From Oscillospiraceae bacterium (GTDB taxonomy: Bacteria; Bacillota; Clostridia; Oscillospirales; Oscillospiraceae), in assembly GCA_017937195.1 (NCBI GenBank), contig JAGBEA010000042.1, positions 1 through 64,000 on the forward strand: a DNA stretch of 64,000 nucleotides, given 5' to 3'. Shown here in pieces: positions 47,319 through 55,287 of the stretch (its first letter is position 1; every line of letters begins with the position of its first letter). Below the pieces are notes generated by a model, which did no database searches, had not been told where the DNA came from, and saw only the letters and a list, made by a program, of their open reading frames with translations. Made by a program: the position numbers and the translations under genes.

Positions 47319-48701
47319 TCAAGGAGTCTGCGTTGTATCACCCGCACTGACCGGCTGTGCGTCAAGCTCCCCCTCATCAGAGGCAACCTGCGGCACAGCA
47401 GCAATCGGCGGTGCGATGCGGGCTCCGGGACCGTCCGCAGGACTCTTCGTCACATTGACGATCACCTGATAGCTGCCCTTCACGCCCACGTTGTCATATC
47501 CGTTGATTTTTACAGTGACGGGCACAGTATAGCTGCCCTCCGCCTGCACATTCTTCAGATCAGCCACCACGGTCAGGTTGGCACCGGACAAGGCGTCCAG
47601 TTCTGCCGTCAAGCCGCGCAGCAAGATCTCCAGCTGCTCTGTCACAAGTGCAGCATCAAAACCCTCCGGCACATTTTCACAAGTGAAACTACTTGTGGTC
47701 ACATACCGCTCCGACACACCCTCCATCACGATCGTGACGGTTGCCGTGGTATCCTCGCCCACGATCTGCGTACCCTCCGGCAGCGGAATGGTGTAGGTCA
47801 GGGTCTGATAGTTGTCCAGATCCTGCAGATAAATGGTATCCAGAACGATATTGTTCAGATTCTCCAGAATCTCCTTATCGCCCATTAGTCTGATCATCGC
47901 AGGATCAATGCTGTAGGTGATCTGGTCACGCGAGGAGCCTGCCGCCTCCACAAGATTGACGCTCAGCGCCACATCCTTCACCGCCTTGACCGGCATTGTC
48001 ACCTGCACACGTTTGGTCGCTGCGCGGATCGCCGTATTCTCGACGGGGATGTCATTCATATCGTACAGCTTGTATTCCAGATTCTCAATGATCGTCTCTT
48101 CAGCGTTGGATACATCAAGCGTTACCTTTGCATAGTTGACATTCAGCAGCGCATCGCGCTGTGCGCGCAGCACCAGGACACCCGGTTCAATCACCAGTTC
48201 CTGCGCCACATAGCCCTCTGCCACCTTGCCGGTCACATCGCAGTAGATTGGCACTTCCTTGGTGTACAGCTCGCCCACCGTTACGGTCACGGCATAGGCG
48301 CTGGCAGACTGCAGCTGCAGCTGATCGCGCGGCACATTATCCGGATAGATGATCTCGTAGCTCAGCGATTGAATACCGGTGGTGGTGATACCGGAGGTAT
48401 TCGCCACAAGGCGGATCTCGTCCTTGTCCAGTTTCCAAAGCACGCTGCGCGGACCTTTGATAGTCAGGTTGATGGTGGTGTCGTAACCGGACAGCAGCAT
48501 CAAACCGTTGTCGGCTAAGGTAGTATCCTCTTCGGCAAATTCCACCGGAATATTGCGGACAGTGGTCTTCACGCTCACCGCATTTACATCGCCCACCGTC
48601 AGCCAGATCACCAGCGCGATCAGGATCGACAAAATGATCTGATATTCTCTTTTCATAGGCTCCTGCTCTGCAGGACGGGTTTCCTTCTTATTCTTCGCCA
48701 T
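47319..48701 (-). CDS. cdaR: YbbR-domain regulator of diadenylate cyclase
   Basis: A 460-residue membrane-anchored protein with one N-terminal helix (about 19-38, IILSILIALVIWLTVG) and four YbbR-type repeats outside the membrane. CdaR adjusts CdaA activity. It overlaps the end of cdaA by 14 bases, the conserved cdaA-cdaR order; the C-terminal 40 residues are low-complexity, Pro/Ala-rich. Confidence 0.93.
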   Translation of the reverse strand: MAKNKKETRPAEQEPMKREYQIILSILIALVIWLTVGDVNAVSVKTTVRNIPVEFAEEDTTLADNGLMLLSGYDTTINLTIKGPRSVLWKLDKDEIRLVANTSGITTTGIQSLSYEIIYPDNVPRDQLQLQSASAYAVTVTVGELYTKEVPIYCDVTGKVAEGYVAQELVIEPGVLVLRAQRDALLNVNYAKVTLDVSNAEETIIENLEYKLYDMNDIPVENTAIRAATKRVQVTMPVKAVKDVALSVNLVEAAGSSRDQITYSIDPAMIRLMGDKEILENLNNIVLDTIYLQDLDNYQTLTYTIPLPEGTQIVGEDTTATVTIVMEGVSERYVTTSSFTCENVPEGFDAALVTEQLEILLRGLTAELDALSGANLTVVADLKNVQAEGSYTVPVTVKINGYDNVGVKGSYQVIVNVTKSPADGPGARIAPPIAAVPQVASDEGELDAQPVSAGDTTQTP

Positions 48702-49575
48702 TCCGCTCCTCCTTCTTCCGCAAACGAAGCAGATCCGTCAGTGCGAAACGGGGCTTGTCCGTTTCTTCCTCTTCCGGAGGCATCAGTTCATTGCGCAGCA
48801 GCTGTTCCAGTGTTTCCGGCATCAAGTGTCGCTTGAGCATACCGCCCAGCGCCACAGAGATGGATCCGGTCTCCTCCGACACGATGACCACCACCGCATC
48901 CGAGGTCTCACTCATACCGATACCGGCACGATGACGCATACCCAGATCGCGGCTGAGATTCACATTCTTCGACAGCGGCAGCATACAACCGGCACCCAAA
49001 ATGCGGCCGTTGCGGATAATCACCGCACCGTCGTGCATCGGGGCTTTGACGAAGAAGATGTTTTTCAAGAGCTCACCGGACACTGCTGCATCCAGCACAG
49101 TGCCGCTGCGCACCAGCTCGTCCAACAAAAGCTTGCGCTCAAACACAATCAGTACGCCTGTCCGACTCTTGGACAATTCGGTACAGGCCACCACCGTCTG
49201 ACTGATGGCCTGCTCCATTTCCGTTTTTGCCCGCTCCGGAGCCAGCATCTGCAGCAGGTTGATCTGGCGGCTGCCCACCGTTTCCAGCAACTGACGCAGC
49301 TCCGGCTGGAACAAAATCACCAGTGCCAAAACACCGATCTCCAGAATATGGCTGAGCACATAGTTCACGGCCTGCAGCTTCAGCAGATAGGACAGCCCCA
49401 GCGCTGCCATAAATACGATCACGCCTTTGATCAGGTTTCCGGCGCGCGTGCGCTTGATCAACGGGATCAGCTTATAAACGGCAAAGGCAATAATCGCCAC
49501 ATCCAGCACATCGTGCAGCCGGATCAACCGCAAATACCTTCCAATGCTTTCCAATACAGATAATACAGAATCCAT
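48688..49575 (-). CDS. cdaA: diadenylate cyclase CdaA
   Basis: A 295-residue membrane enzyme that makes cyclic di-AMP, which governs potassium and osmolyte balance and wall strength. Three N-terminal membrane helices are followed by the DisA_N cyclase domain with MHDGAVII and GMRHRAGIGMSE (the DGA and RHR active-site motifs). The ATG at 49575 has AGGAAGGAT; the 12 codons upstream in frame are leader. It starts the long operon running to rsgA. In many Firmicutes glmM follows cdaR; here it does not. Confidence 0.95.
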   Translation of the reverse strand: MDSVLSVLESIGRYLRLIRLHDVLDVAIIAFAVYKLIPLIKRTRAGNLIKGVIVFMAALGLSYLLKLQAVNYVLSHILEIGVLALVILFQPELRQLLETVGSRQINLLQMLAPERAKTEMEQAISQTVVACTELSKSRTGVLIVFERKLLLDELVRSGTVLDAAVSGELLKNIFFVKAPMHDGAVIIRNGRILGAGCMLPLSKNVNLSRDLGMRHRAGIGMSETSDAVVVIVSEETGSISVALGGMLKRHLMPETLEQLLRNELMPPEEEETDKPRFALTDLLRLRKKEERNGEE

Positions 49576-49628
49576 ATCGTTATCCTTCCTGTTTACGCAA
49601 CCAATACGCATACCTATAGATACTATAC

Positions 49629-49657
49629 ATTATATAAAATTTATTGGGAAATTGCAA
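49629..49657 (-). promoter_or_regulatory. sigma-A promoter of the cdaA operon
   Basis: Minus-strand TTGCAA (49652-49657), 17 bases, and a perfect TATAAT (49629-49634). It starts 13 bases after the stop of the desulfurase gene. It may drive the 16-kb run of genes down to rsgA. Confidence 0.82.
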
Positions 49658-49669
49658 CAAAAAGCTCAA

Positions 49670-50806
49670 TCAAAATCTTGCATTTTCACGAATAATTGTC
49701 CCCACTTCGCCTGCCAGCTGCGCCGCCTGCTGCGGCGTATTGAACGCCGAAATGCTCATACGCACCGTGCCCGTTTCCAGTGTCCCCACCGTACGATGTG
49801 CCAGCGGCGCGCAATGCAGCCCCGCTCGCACAGCAATACCGCGCCGCGCCAACTGCTCACCCAGCTCTTCACAATCCCAACCATCCACAGTAAACGACAG
49901 CACACCCGTCTGGTGCAATTTTCGTGTATCTTCATACAGTTTCACCTGCGGGAGCTTCCCCAACACCTCCGCTGCAGCAGAAAGAATCTGCTGCTGATGC
50001 CGCCGTAGTCTTTCCAATCCCATCTTGCGGACAAAACGGATCCCCTCCAGCAATCCAGCGATCCCCGGCATATTGTGTGTCCCTGCCTCCAGACGGTCCG
50101 GCAGTGTCTCCGGCATCTCCTGCAGCCGTGATTGGCTGCCCGTTCCGCCCTCTATAATAGGCGGTGCTGTTTGTCCGCACAGCAGCAATCCCGTCCCCTG
50201 CGGTCCGTACAGCCCTTTATGCCCCGGCATTGCGATAAACGCTGCACCCAATGCGTCCAATCTGACCGGTAGCACGCCCGCCGATTGCGACGCATCCACA
50301 ATCAACGGCACACCGCTCTTCCGGCACAAAGCTGCAATCTCTTCCACCGGCAGAATATAGCCAAATACGTTGGAAACATGGTTGCAGATCACCGCATCCG
50401 CACCGCGCTGCAGCGCCGTTTCAAACTCAACCACCATCTGTTGCGGCTGAAACAGCGGAGTATCGATGATCACCAGTTCCACATCACCGATCGCATACAG
50501 TGGGCGTGTCACGGCATTGTGTTCATAGCCGGAAATAATGACCCTTGCCCCCGGCTTGACCAGTGCCTTGATGGCAATATTGAGCCCGTGCGTTGCGTTG
50601 CCGGTGAAGATCACCTGCTCCGGCGACGGGACCCCGAACAGCTCCGCCGCCTCGCTGCGGCAGCGAAAAGCCGTTTCCTCCGCCAAGTGCGATGCCGGAT
50701 GACTCCCCCTGCCCGGCGAGCTCATCGTCCGCACTGCCAATGCCATAGCTCGGCGCACACTGTCAGGCTTCTCCAATGTGGTCGCACCGGCATCAAAATA
50801 GATCAC
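49670..50806 (-). CDS. class V aminotransferase / cysteine desulfurase family protein
   Basis: A 378-residue PLP enzyme of the cysteine-desulfurase (NifS/SufS-like) type. The N-terminal IYFDAGATTLEKP, the GNATHGLNIA and YEHNAV segments, and the PLP lysine in AMPGHKGLYGPQG near residue 200 are present. The C-terminal loop AGLHCAPLAHRTVG holds the probable sulfur-carrying Cys. The family (TIGR01977-like) often neighbours DUF3343, as here with a four-base overlap. It likely moves sulfur or selenium to that carrier. Confidence 0.9.
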   Translation of the reverse strand: MIYFDAGATTLEKPDSVRRAMALAVRTMSSPGRGSHPASHLAEETAFRCRSEAAELFGVPSPEQVIFTGNATHGLNIAIKALVKPGARVIISGYEHNAVTRPLYAIGDVELVIIDTPLFQPQQMVVEFETALQRGADAVICNHVSNVFGYILPVEEIAALCRKSGVPLIVDASQSAGVLPVRLDALGAAFIAMPGHKGLYGPQGTGLLLCGQTAPPIIEGGTGSQSRLQEMPETLPDRLEAGTHNMPGIAGLLEGIRFVRKMGLERLRRHQQQILSAAAEVLGKLPQVKLYEDTRKLHQTGVLSFTVDGWDCEELGEQLARRGIAVRAGLHCAPLAHRTVGTLETGTVRMSISAFNTPQQAAQLAGEVGTIIRENARF

Positions 50807-51054
50807 AGCGCCACCTCCCTGTAGCCCTGCTCCGTTTTTTCATATATATGAAGCGGCTGAATTCCTGCCGCCTGCAACGCTTCCTGCGCTCTTGCCAGCT
50901 CCTGCCTGCCGACCCGCACCGCGTAGCTGCAGCCCTTGGGATTCAAGGCTGTCGGTGCGCGAAGCACGCCGCCGCGCAGCCCTTTTCCCGCCAGCACAGC
51001 CGCCATCCGCTGCGCCTGCGTGACAGATCGGGTAATCAACAGATAATGCTCCAT
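50803..51054 (-). CDS. DUF3343 putative Se/S carrier protein
   Basis: An 83-residue DUF3343 protein (Pfam: putative Se/S carrier-like). Start ATG at 51054 after GGAGGAGTAAT; the longer frame upstream is rejected because it crosses a terminator. The conserved cysteine is in NPKGCSYAVRVG (near residue 44). Directly coupled to the desulfurase, it probably receives persulfide. Acceptor unknown. Confidence 0.85.
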   Translation of the reverse strand: MEHYLLITRSVTQAQRMAAVLAGKGLRGGVLRAPTALNPKGCSYAVRVGRQELARAQEALQAAGIQPLHIYEKTEQGYREVAL

Positions 51055-51105
51055 ATTACTCCTCCTCACGCCCCATTGTATGTGTCCGCGCCGAACGGAG
51101 TGCAA

Positions 51106-51140
51106 GAAAAAACGAGTGGGAAATCCCACTCGTTTTGTTC
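51106..51140. terminator. terminator of the DUF4234 gene
   Basis: A 13-bp perfect stem (51109-51121 with 51124-51136) lies between an A run and a T-rich run. On the minus strand it ends with T residues, closing the DUF4234 transcript. Confidence 0.88.
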
Positions 51141-51150
51141 TTTGTTTGAC

Positions 51151-52467
51151 TTATTCCGCCTCCGCAGGGGCTGCCTCAGGCAGCATCTCCACACGGTTTT
51201 CCGCAGCGATGATTGCATTGATCTTATCCTGCATCAGAATCTGAGGCACCAAACCCACCACCAAGCACAGCACAAGGCACACCACCGACAGTTCGGAACG
51301 CACACCCTTGGCAGCAGCCAGCTTGTCAATACGCTGGCAGCTCTTATAGATCCAGTACACCGCATAGAAAGGCACGAAGATGTACAGCAGCAGCTTTCTC
51401 ACCGGCACTCTGTGAGGTTCATCCTCCACGCGGTTGAGATAGGCGGTCATACGGTAGACCCAGATCAGCTGCCAGATGCCAAAGGTGATCAGCAGCAACA
51501 GCATATGCTTGAACAGATCGCAGTAGCCCACCACCGTCTGTACGGGCACGCGCTGCACATCCGCAGGCTTGGAGGTGGGATCGAAATCCGCCTGACGGTT
51601 TCCGTTTTCCACCTCGATCACCTTGTTGACCTTGTCCTGCATCAGCACCGGTGCCACCATAGGCACAAATGCAGACAGAATCAGGCACAGCGTCGTCAGC
51701 TTGGACTCCACGCCCACAGATGCCGCCAAACGGTCGATGCGCTGGGTGCTCTTATAGGTCCAGTACATCAGGTAGAACGGCACAAAAATGCACAGCAGCA
51801 GCTTCGTCACGGGATTGCGATCGCCCTCGCCCTTCACGCGGTTCAGATACTCGGTCATACGGTAGATCCAGATCAGATACCAGATACCAAACGTGATCAG
51901 CAGCAACAGCACATGCTTGAACAGCTCACAATAGCCATCCACAGCAGGGGCAGAAACAGAGTTCTCGCCATTTTCGCCGGTAAACGCAGGCATATCGATA
52001 CCGTCGGGATGGGTCAGCCACAAGCAGCACAGCAATGTACCGCCGGCAAGCGTCAAAGCATACAGCAGCGCCACAAAAGAGCGGATGTAGATGATCTCGC
52101 TGAGCAGCATCACGATGGCCGGCACAAACCACGCCTTCTCCATCAGCCCACGGGGCTGGGGCAGGTACTCGGTGGCCATCACCAGCACCACAAACAGCAG
52201 CAGCGCAGCGCCGACAAAGCCCACAAGGCCGCTGAACAGCAGCTCCATCAGCGTCACAACGCCCACCGCCGCCAACAGCAGCATATCACGGCGCTGCATC
52301 AGCAGTACTACTGCTAAAAATGCCAGCGCACCCGCCATCAAAAACGCCTGATAGTTGAAATAGTAGCGGACAAATCGCAACACATTGAACAGCAGCAGCG
52401 CTGCCGCCACAGCAAACAAAATGCCGGCAATCTGTCCGAAACTGAATTTTTTCGTATTCGTTTCCAT
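51151..52467 (-). CDS. membrane protein with two DUF4234 domains
   Basis: A 438-residue integral membrane protein. The N-terminal part (1-155) has about six helices. Two similar DUF4234 modules follow (about 176-280 and 312-415), each with FKH(V/M)LLLLITFGIW, YRMT-YLNRV, a long helix and a YKS-QRID motif, so the gene holds an internal duplication. Function of the family is unknown. The ATG at 52467 has AGAGGAAG. A damaged partial copy of the N-terminal part lies immediately upstream. Confidence 0.85.
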   Translation of the reverse strand: METNTKKFSFGQIAGILFAVAAALLLFNVLRFVRYYFNYQAFLMAGALAFLAVVLLMQRRDMLLLAAVGVVTLMELLFSGLVGFVGAALLLFVVLVMATEYLPQPRGLMEKAWFVPAIVMLLSEIIYIRSFVALLYALTLAGGTLLCCLWLTHPDGIDMPAFTGENGENSVSAPAVDGYCELFKHVLLLLITFGIWYLIWIYRMTEYLNRVKGEGDRNPVTKLLLCIFVPFYLMYWTYKSTQRIDRLAASVGVESKLTTLCLILSAFVPMVAPVLMQDKVNKVIEVENGNRQADFDPTSKPADVQRVPVQTVVGYCDLFKHMLLLLITFGIWQLIWVYRMTAYLNRVEDEPHRVPVRKLLLYIFVPFYAVYWIYKSCQRIDKLAAAKGVRSELSVVCLVLCLVVGLVPQILMQDKINAIIAAENRVEMLPEAAPAEAE

Positions 52468-52494
52468 CGTTCTTCCTCTCATTTCTAACGAAAA

Positions 52495-52530
52495 ATAGTG
52501 ACATCCGGGGGCGTACCCGAATGTCACTAT
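52495..52530 (-). terminator. hairpin terminator overlapping the DUF4234 promoter
   Basis: A 10-bp perfect outer stem (52495-52504 with 52521-52530), with an extra CGGG/CCCG inner stem, is followed on the minus strand by TTTTT. It ends transcripts from upstream; its 5' arm overlaps the -10 of the next promoter. Confidence 0.75.
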
Positions 52531-52556
52531 TATAGCAAAAACAGATAAAGTGTCAA
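52529..52556 (-). promoter_or_regulatory. sigma-A promoter of the DUF4234 gene
   Basis: Minus-strand TTGACA (52551-52556) and TATAAT (52529-52534), both perfect, 16 bases apart. The start point falls inside the terminator hairpin, so RNA made from here lacks most of its 5' arm. Confidence 0.8.
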
Positions 52557-52566
52557 CAAAAAGAGC

Positions 52567-52785
52567 CTATGCCTCTTCGCCCTGCGTCAACCACTTGCAG
52601 CACAGCAGCGCACCGCCGCCCAGTGCCAGCGAGAACAGCAGAGAAAGCAGGGAGATGAAAAAGATCAGTTCGCTCAGCGCGATCACGATAGCTGGCACAA
52701 ACCAAAATTTGCACACCAAAGCCTTCATCTGCGGCACATAAGGAGTCTCCATCACCAGTACCGCAAACAGCAGCAGCCTTTTCAT
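52567..52785 (-). pseudogene. truncated paralogue of the DUF4234 protein N-terminal region
   Basis: A 72-codon open frame whose product resembles residues 88-158 or so of the neighbouring DUF4234 protein (shared KFWFVPAIVIALSE / KAWFVPAIVMLLSE, then LALGGGALLCCKWLT / LTLAGGTLLCCLWLT). It lacks the start of that protein and both DUF4234 modules, and its ribosome binding site is poor. It is best read as the remains of a tandem duplication, though a small membrane protein cannot be excluded. Confidence 0.6.
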
Positions 52786-52837
52786 AACCGAACTTTTTCA
52801 CATTGTTTTCTATTGTTTTCTTCCTCTTTCAACAAAA

Positions 52838-53320
52838 TCACAGCTTTTCCAGCAGTGCTACAGCGTGCGCTGCCATACCGGAGCCGTCACCGGTGAAGCC
52901 CAGATGCTCCTCCGTGGTGGCCTTTACACCCACCTGCTCCACCTCGATACCCAGTGCGGCTGCCAGATTCTGCCGCATTTCCAGGCGATACGGAGCGATT
53001 TTCGGCGCCTGCGCAATCAGCGTGGCATCGATATTCACCACCTGCACACCCGCCTCATCCAGCTTTTTTGCCACCTGCTGCAGCAGATAGATACTGGAAA
53101 TATTCAAAAATGCGGCATCATTGTCAGGGAACAGATTGCCGATATCCGGCAGACCTGCCGCGCCCAGCAGCGCATCCATCACCGCGTGGGTCAGCACATC
53201 CGCATCGGAGTGTCCCGCCAGTCCCTTTTCATAGGGGACCGTCACACCGCCCAAGATCAGAGGACGCCCCTCTGTCAGGCGATGCACATCATATCCGTGT
53301 CCGATCCGCAGTTTTGTCAT
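52838..53320 (-). CDS. ispF: 2-C-methyl-D-erythritol 2,4-cyclodiphosphate synthase
   Basis: A 160-residue MEP-pathway enzyme that forms the cyclodiphosphate with loss of CMP. Metal site and signature are present: IGHGYDVHRLTEGRPL (Asp, His) and GHSDADVLTHA near residue 35. The C-terminal KATTEEHLGFTG is standard. Its ATG overlaps the ispD stop by four bases. Confidence 0.97.
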   Translation of the reverse strand: MTKLRIGHGYDVHRLTEGRPLILGGVTVPYEKGLAGHSDADVLTHAVMDALLGAAGLPDIGNLFPDNDAAFLNISSIYLLQQVAKKLDEAGVQVVNIDATLIAQAPKIAPYRLEMRQNLAAALGIEVEQVGVKATTEEHLGFTGDGSGMAAHAVALLEKL

Positions 53321-54051
53321 AGCGTCCCTCTCTGTTTCAGTATCGCCTCAGCGATGGCAAGGTCAATGGGGGTGGTGATCTTGATGTTTTCGCGGTTGCC
53401 CTCCATCAGATACACCTGCTTGCCCAGCTGCTCCACAGCGGCGCAATCATCTGTCACCTCACCACCGGCGTTGACAACAGCCTGCAGTGCCGCTTTCAAT
53501 ATCTCCGCGCGGAATACCTGCGGCGTCTGCACTGCAAACAGTGTCTTACGGTCGGGCGTTCCTGTAATCAAGCCCGATTCATCCGCCACCTTGATGGTAT
53601 CCGTCACCGGGATTGCAGGTGCCGCGGCATAGGTCTTGCAGGCATAGCGAATCACCTGATCAAATTCCGCCGGAATCACCAGCGGACGGGCGCCATCGTG
53701 TACGGCGATCAGCTTGGACTTGGGGTTTGTTTCCAGTGCCGCCGCCAAAACCGATTCCGTACGAGTCGCGCCGCCGCACACCACGCGCACACGCTTGTGA
53801 AGCTGCGCGCTGCTGCACAGCTCCGCCACCTCTTCCAGCATCTCTTTCTGGGCGGCAACGATGATCTCATCCACCAGTTCCGCCTGATCGATCGCCTGCA
53901 AGGTACGCACCAACACCGGCACCCCGTCCAGCTCCATAAACAGCTTATTCTCCCCTCCCATACGGGCGGAGGTTCCTGCTGCCGGTACGACGACCGAGCA
54001 CATCGGGCGCATACCGTCCTGAATTTTCAGCACTTTATCGAAAAAAGTCAT
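53317..54051 (-). CDS. ispD: 2-C-methyl-D-erythritol 4-phosphate cytidylyltransferase
   Basis: A 244-residue IspD. VVPAAGTSARMGGENKLF (residues 20-37) holds the CTP-binding Arg and Lys; VHDGARPL and TPQVFRAE are further motifs. The ATG at 54051 (GGAG nine bases upstream) gives an N-terminal extension of about 18 residues compared with most IspD; an ATG at codon 17 is an alternative start without a good site. It follows carD directly. Confidence 0.95.
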   Translation of the reverse strand: MTFFDKVLKIQDGMRPMCSVVVPAAGTSARMGGENKLFMELDGVPVLVRTLQAIDQAELVDEIIVAAQKEMLEEVAELCSSAQLHKRVRVVCGGATRTESVLAAALETNPKSKLIAVHDGARPLVIPAEFDQVIRYACKTYAAAPAIPVTDTIKVADESGLITGTPDRKTLFAVQTPQVFRAEILKAALQAVVNAGGEVTDDCAAVEQLGKQVYLMEGNRENIKITTPIDLAIAEAILKQRGTL

Positions 54052-54052
54052 T

Positions 54053-54541
54053 TTAACTTACTCCTGCCATCATGGTCTCGTTGACCCGGCGCTCCGCATC
54101 CTGATAGACACTTCCCTGCACCAACACGATCTCCGAGATCAGGATCTGCTTGGCCGTGTGCAGCATCTTACGCTCACCGTTGGACAACCCCCGCTGGGCA
54201 TCACGCCACATCAAGCCTTTAATGACCCGTGCCACCTCCAGCAGATCGCCGCTCTTGATGCGTGCCATATTCTCGCGGTAGCGGTGATTCCAGTTAGCAT
54301 TCATCTCCACATCCAGCTCCGGAATCGCCTGCAGCACCGTTTCGATCTGTGCATCAGAGGATAATTCGCGCACACCAATAACCCCACAGTTCTCCGTGGG
54401 GATCTTCAGTACCAAGCCGCCGACGGGCATACGAAATACATAGTATGTCGCACGCTTTCCTGCCAGCCGCTCCTCCGTGATCGCCTCAATGATGCCTGCC
54501 CCGTGCATAGGGTGCACCACCTTATCGCCGATCAGATACAT
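54053..54541 (-). CDS. carD: CarD-family transcription factor
   Basis: A 162-residue CarD/CdnL-type protein. The N-terminal RNA-polymerase-interacting Tudor-like domain begins MYLIGDKVVHPMHGAGIIE; the C-terminal helical domain includes MWRDAQRGLSNGERKML. It binds the beta subunit and stabilises open complexes at many promoters. The ATG at 54541 has AGGAGG; the 31 in-frame codons upstream are rejected. It leads the carD-ispD-ispF operon. Confidence 0.93.
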   Translation of the reverse strand: MYLIGDKVVHPMHGAGIIEAITEERLAGKRATYYVFRMPVGGLVLKIPTENCGVIGVRELSSDAQIETVLQAIPELDVEMNANWNHRYRENMARIKSGDLLEVARVIKGLMWRDAQRGLSNGERKMLHTAKQILISEIVLVQGSVYQDAERRVNETMMAGVS

Positions 54542-54592
54542 ACGCGTTTCCTCCTCTCTTCTCCGCTCAAGAGTATAAGACAACACAGCTTT

Positions 54593-54621
54593 ATTATAGT
54601 AAAAGTTTATCCGCTTTTCAA
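54593..54621 (-). promoter_or_regulatory. sigma-A promoter of carD-ispD-ispF
   Basis: Minus-strand TTGAAA (54616-54621), 17 bases, perfect TATAAT (54593-54598). Confidence 0.82.
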
Positions 54622-54696
54622 GGAAAACACGCACTTTTTGCTAAATTTTTCTATTTCCGGTTGGCATTTCCGCTATGTTTCGTTTCTTTTCCACTA

Positions 54697-54727
54697 AAAG
54701 AACGGCAGAGGGTTCACCTCTGCCGTT
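54697..54727 (-). terminator. terminator of the acetyltransferase gene
   Basis: An 11-bp perfect stem (54701-54711 with 54717-54727), followed on the minus strand by CTTTT, 13 bases beyond the stop codon. Confidence 0.82.
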
Positions 54728-54740
54728 GCATATCGCTTTC

Positions 54741-55223
54741 TTAAAATGTCAGACGCATCTGATACCACACCACACCGCCGTGATTGGACTCAGAAACCCC
54801 TTCGCTGACAAAGCCCAGCTTGGCATAATAGTGCACCAGCTTATCCTTGCACGTCAGCACAAGTCCTTTGCGTCCCTGCTCTTTTGCATCGGCGATGACT
54901 TGGCGCAGCACCTGCTCTGCCAATCCACGGCGACGATAAGACGGGATCGTATTGACGCCGAAAATCATCTGCCACGCGCCGTTTTCATCGTGCATTGCGG
55001 CATTTTCGTACATTTCATCGCACAGATCTGCAATATCGGTCACCATACCGTTGACAAAGCTGATCAGCTTGTCCCCATCAAACAGCAGCCAGAAATGGTC
55101 GGGATATACACTCAACCGCGCGCGAAAGGATTCCTCCGTAGCAGCTTCCGCCGCAGGAAAACACTCTGCCTCCACAGCAGTAACGGCAGCCAAATCCTCC
55201 ATCGTTGCTTTTCTGATCTCCAT
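54741..55223 (-). CDS. GNAT-family N-acetyltransferase
   Basis: A 160-residue GNAT protein. The acetyl-CoA motif A is in VNTIPSYRRRGLAEQVLRQV (near 92-111), with motif B around KLVHYYAKLGFVSEGVS. The closest general type is the arylalkylamine/serotonin-type GNAT seen in Firmicutes, but the acceptor cannot be assigned. Start ATG at 55223 after GGAG; an overlapping GTG two codons earlier is also possible. No promoter of its own was seen beyond the upstream terminator, so read-through may supply it. Confidence 0.85.
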   Translation of the reverse strand: MEIRKATMEDLAAVTAVEAECFPAAEAATEESFRARLSVYPDHFWLLFDGDKLISFVNGMVTDIADLCDEMYENAAMHDENGAWQMIFGVNTIPSYRRRGLAEQVLRQVIADAKEQGRKGLVLTCKDKLVHYYAKLGFVSEGVSESNHGGVVWYQMRLTF

Positions 55224-55245
55224 AATCACACTCCTTATTAGTGAA

Positions 55246-55273
55246 AAGACCCGGCGCCTATGCGCCGGGTCTT
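55246..55273 (-). terminator. terminator after ispH/S1
   Basis: A 12-bp perfect GC-rich stem (55246-55257 with 55262-55273) with a four-base loop; on the minus strand TTTTC follows. It closes the long scpA-ispH/S1 operon, perhaps partially. Confidence 0.85.
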
Positions 55274-55287
55274 CAAGTCAACTGAAA

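Noticed and set aside
50776..52317. 513-codon His/Gln-rich plus-strand frame with apparent internal repeats
   Set aside because: The repeats mirror the two DUF4234 modules on the other strand; not a gene.
52553..52801. 82-codon minus-strand open frame with GTG start
   Set aside because: Frame-shifted relative to the frame that resembles the DUF4234 protein; no family features.
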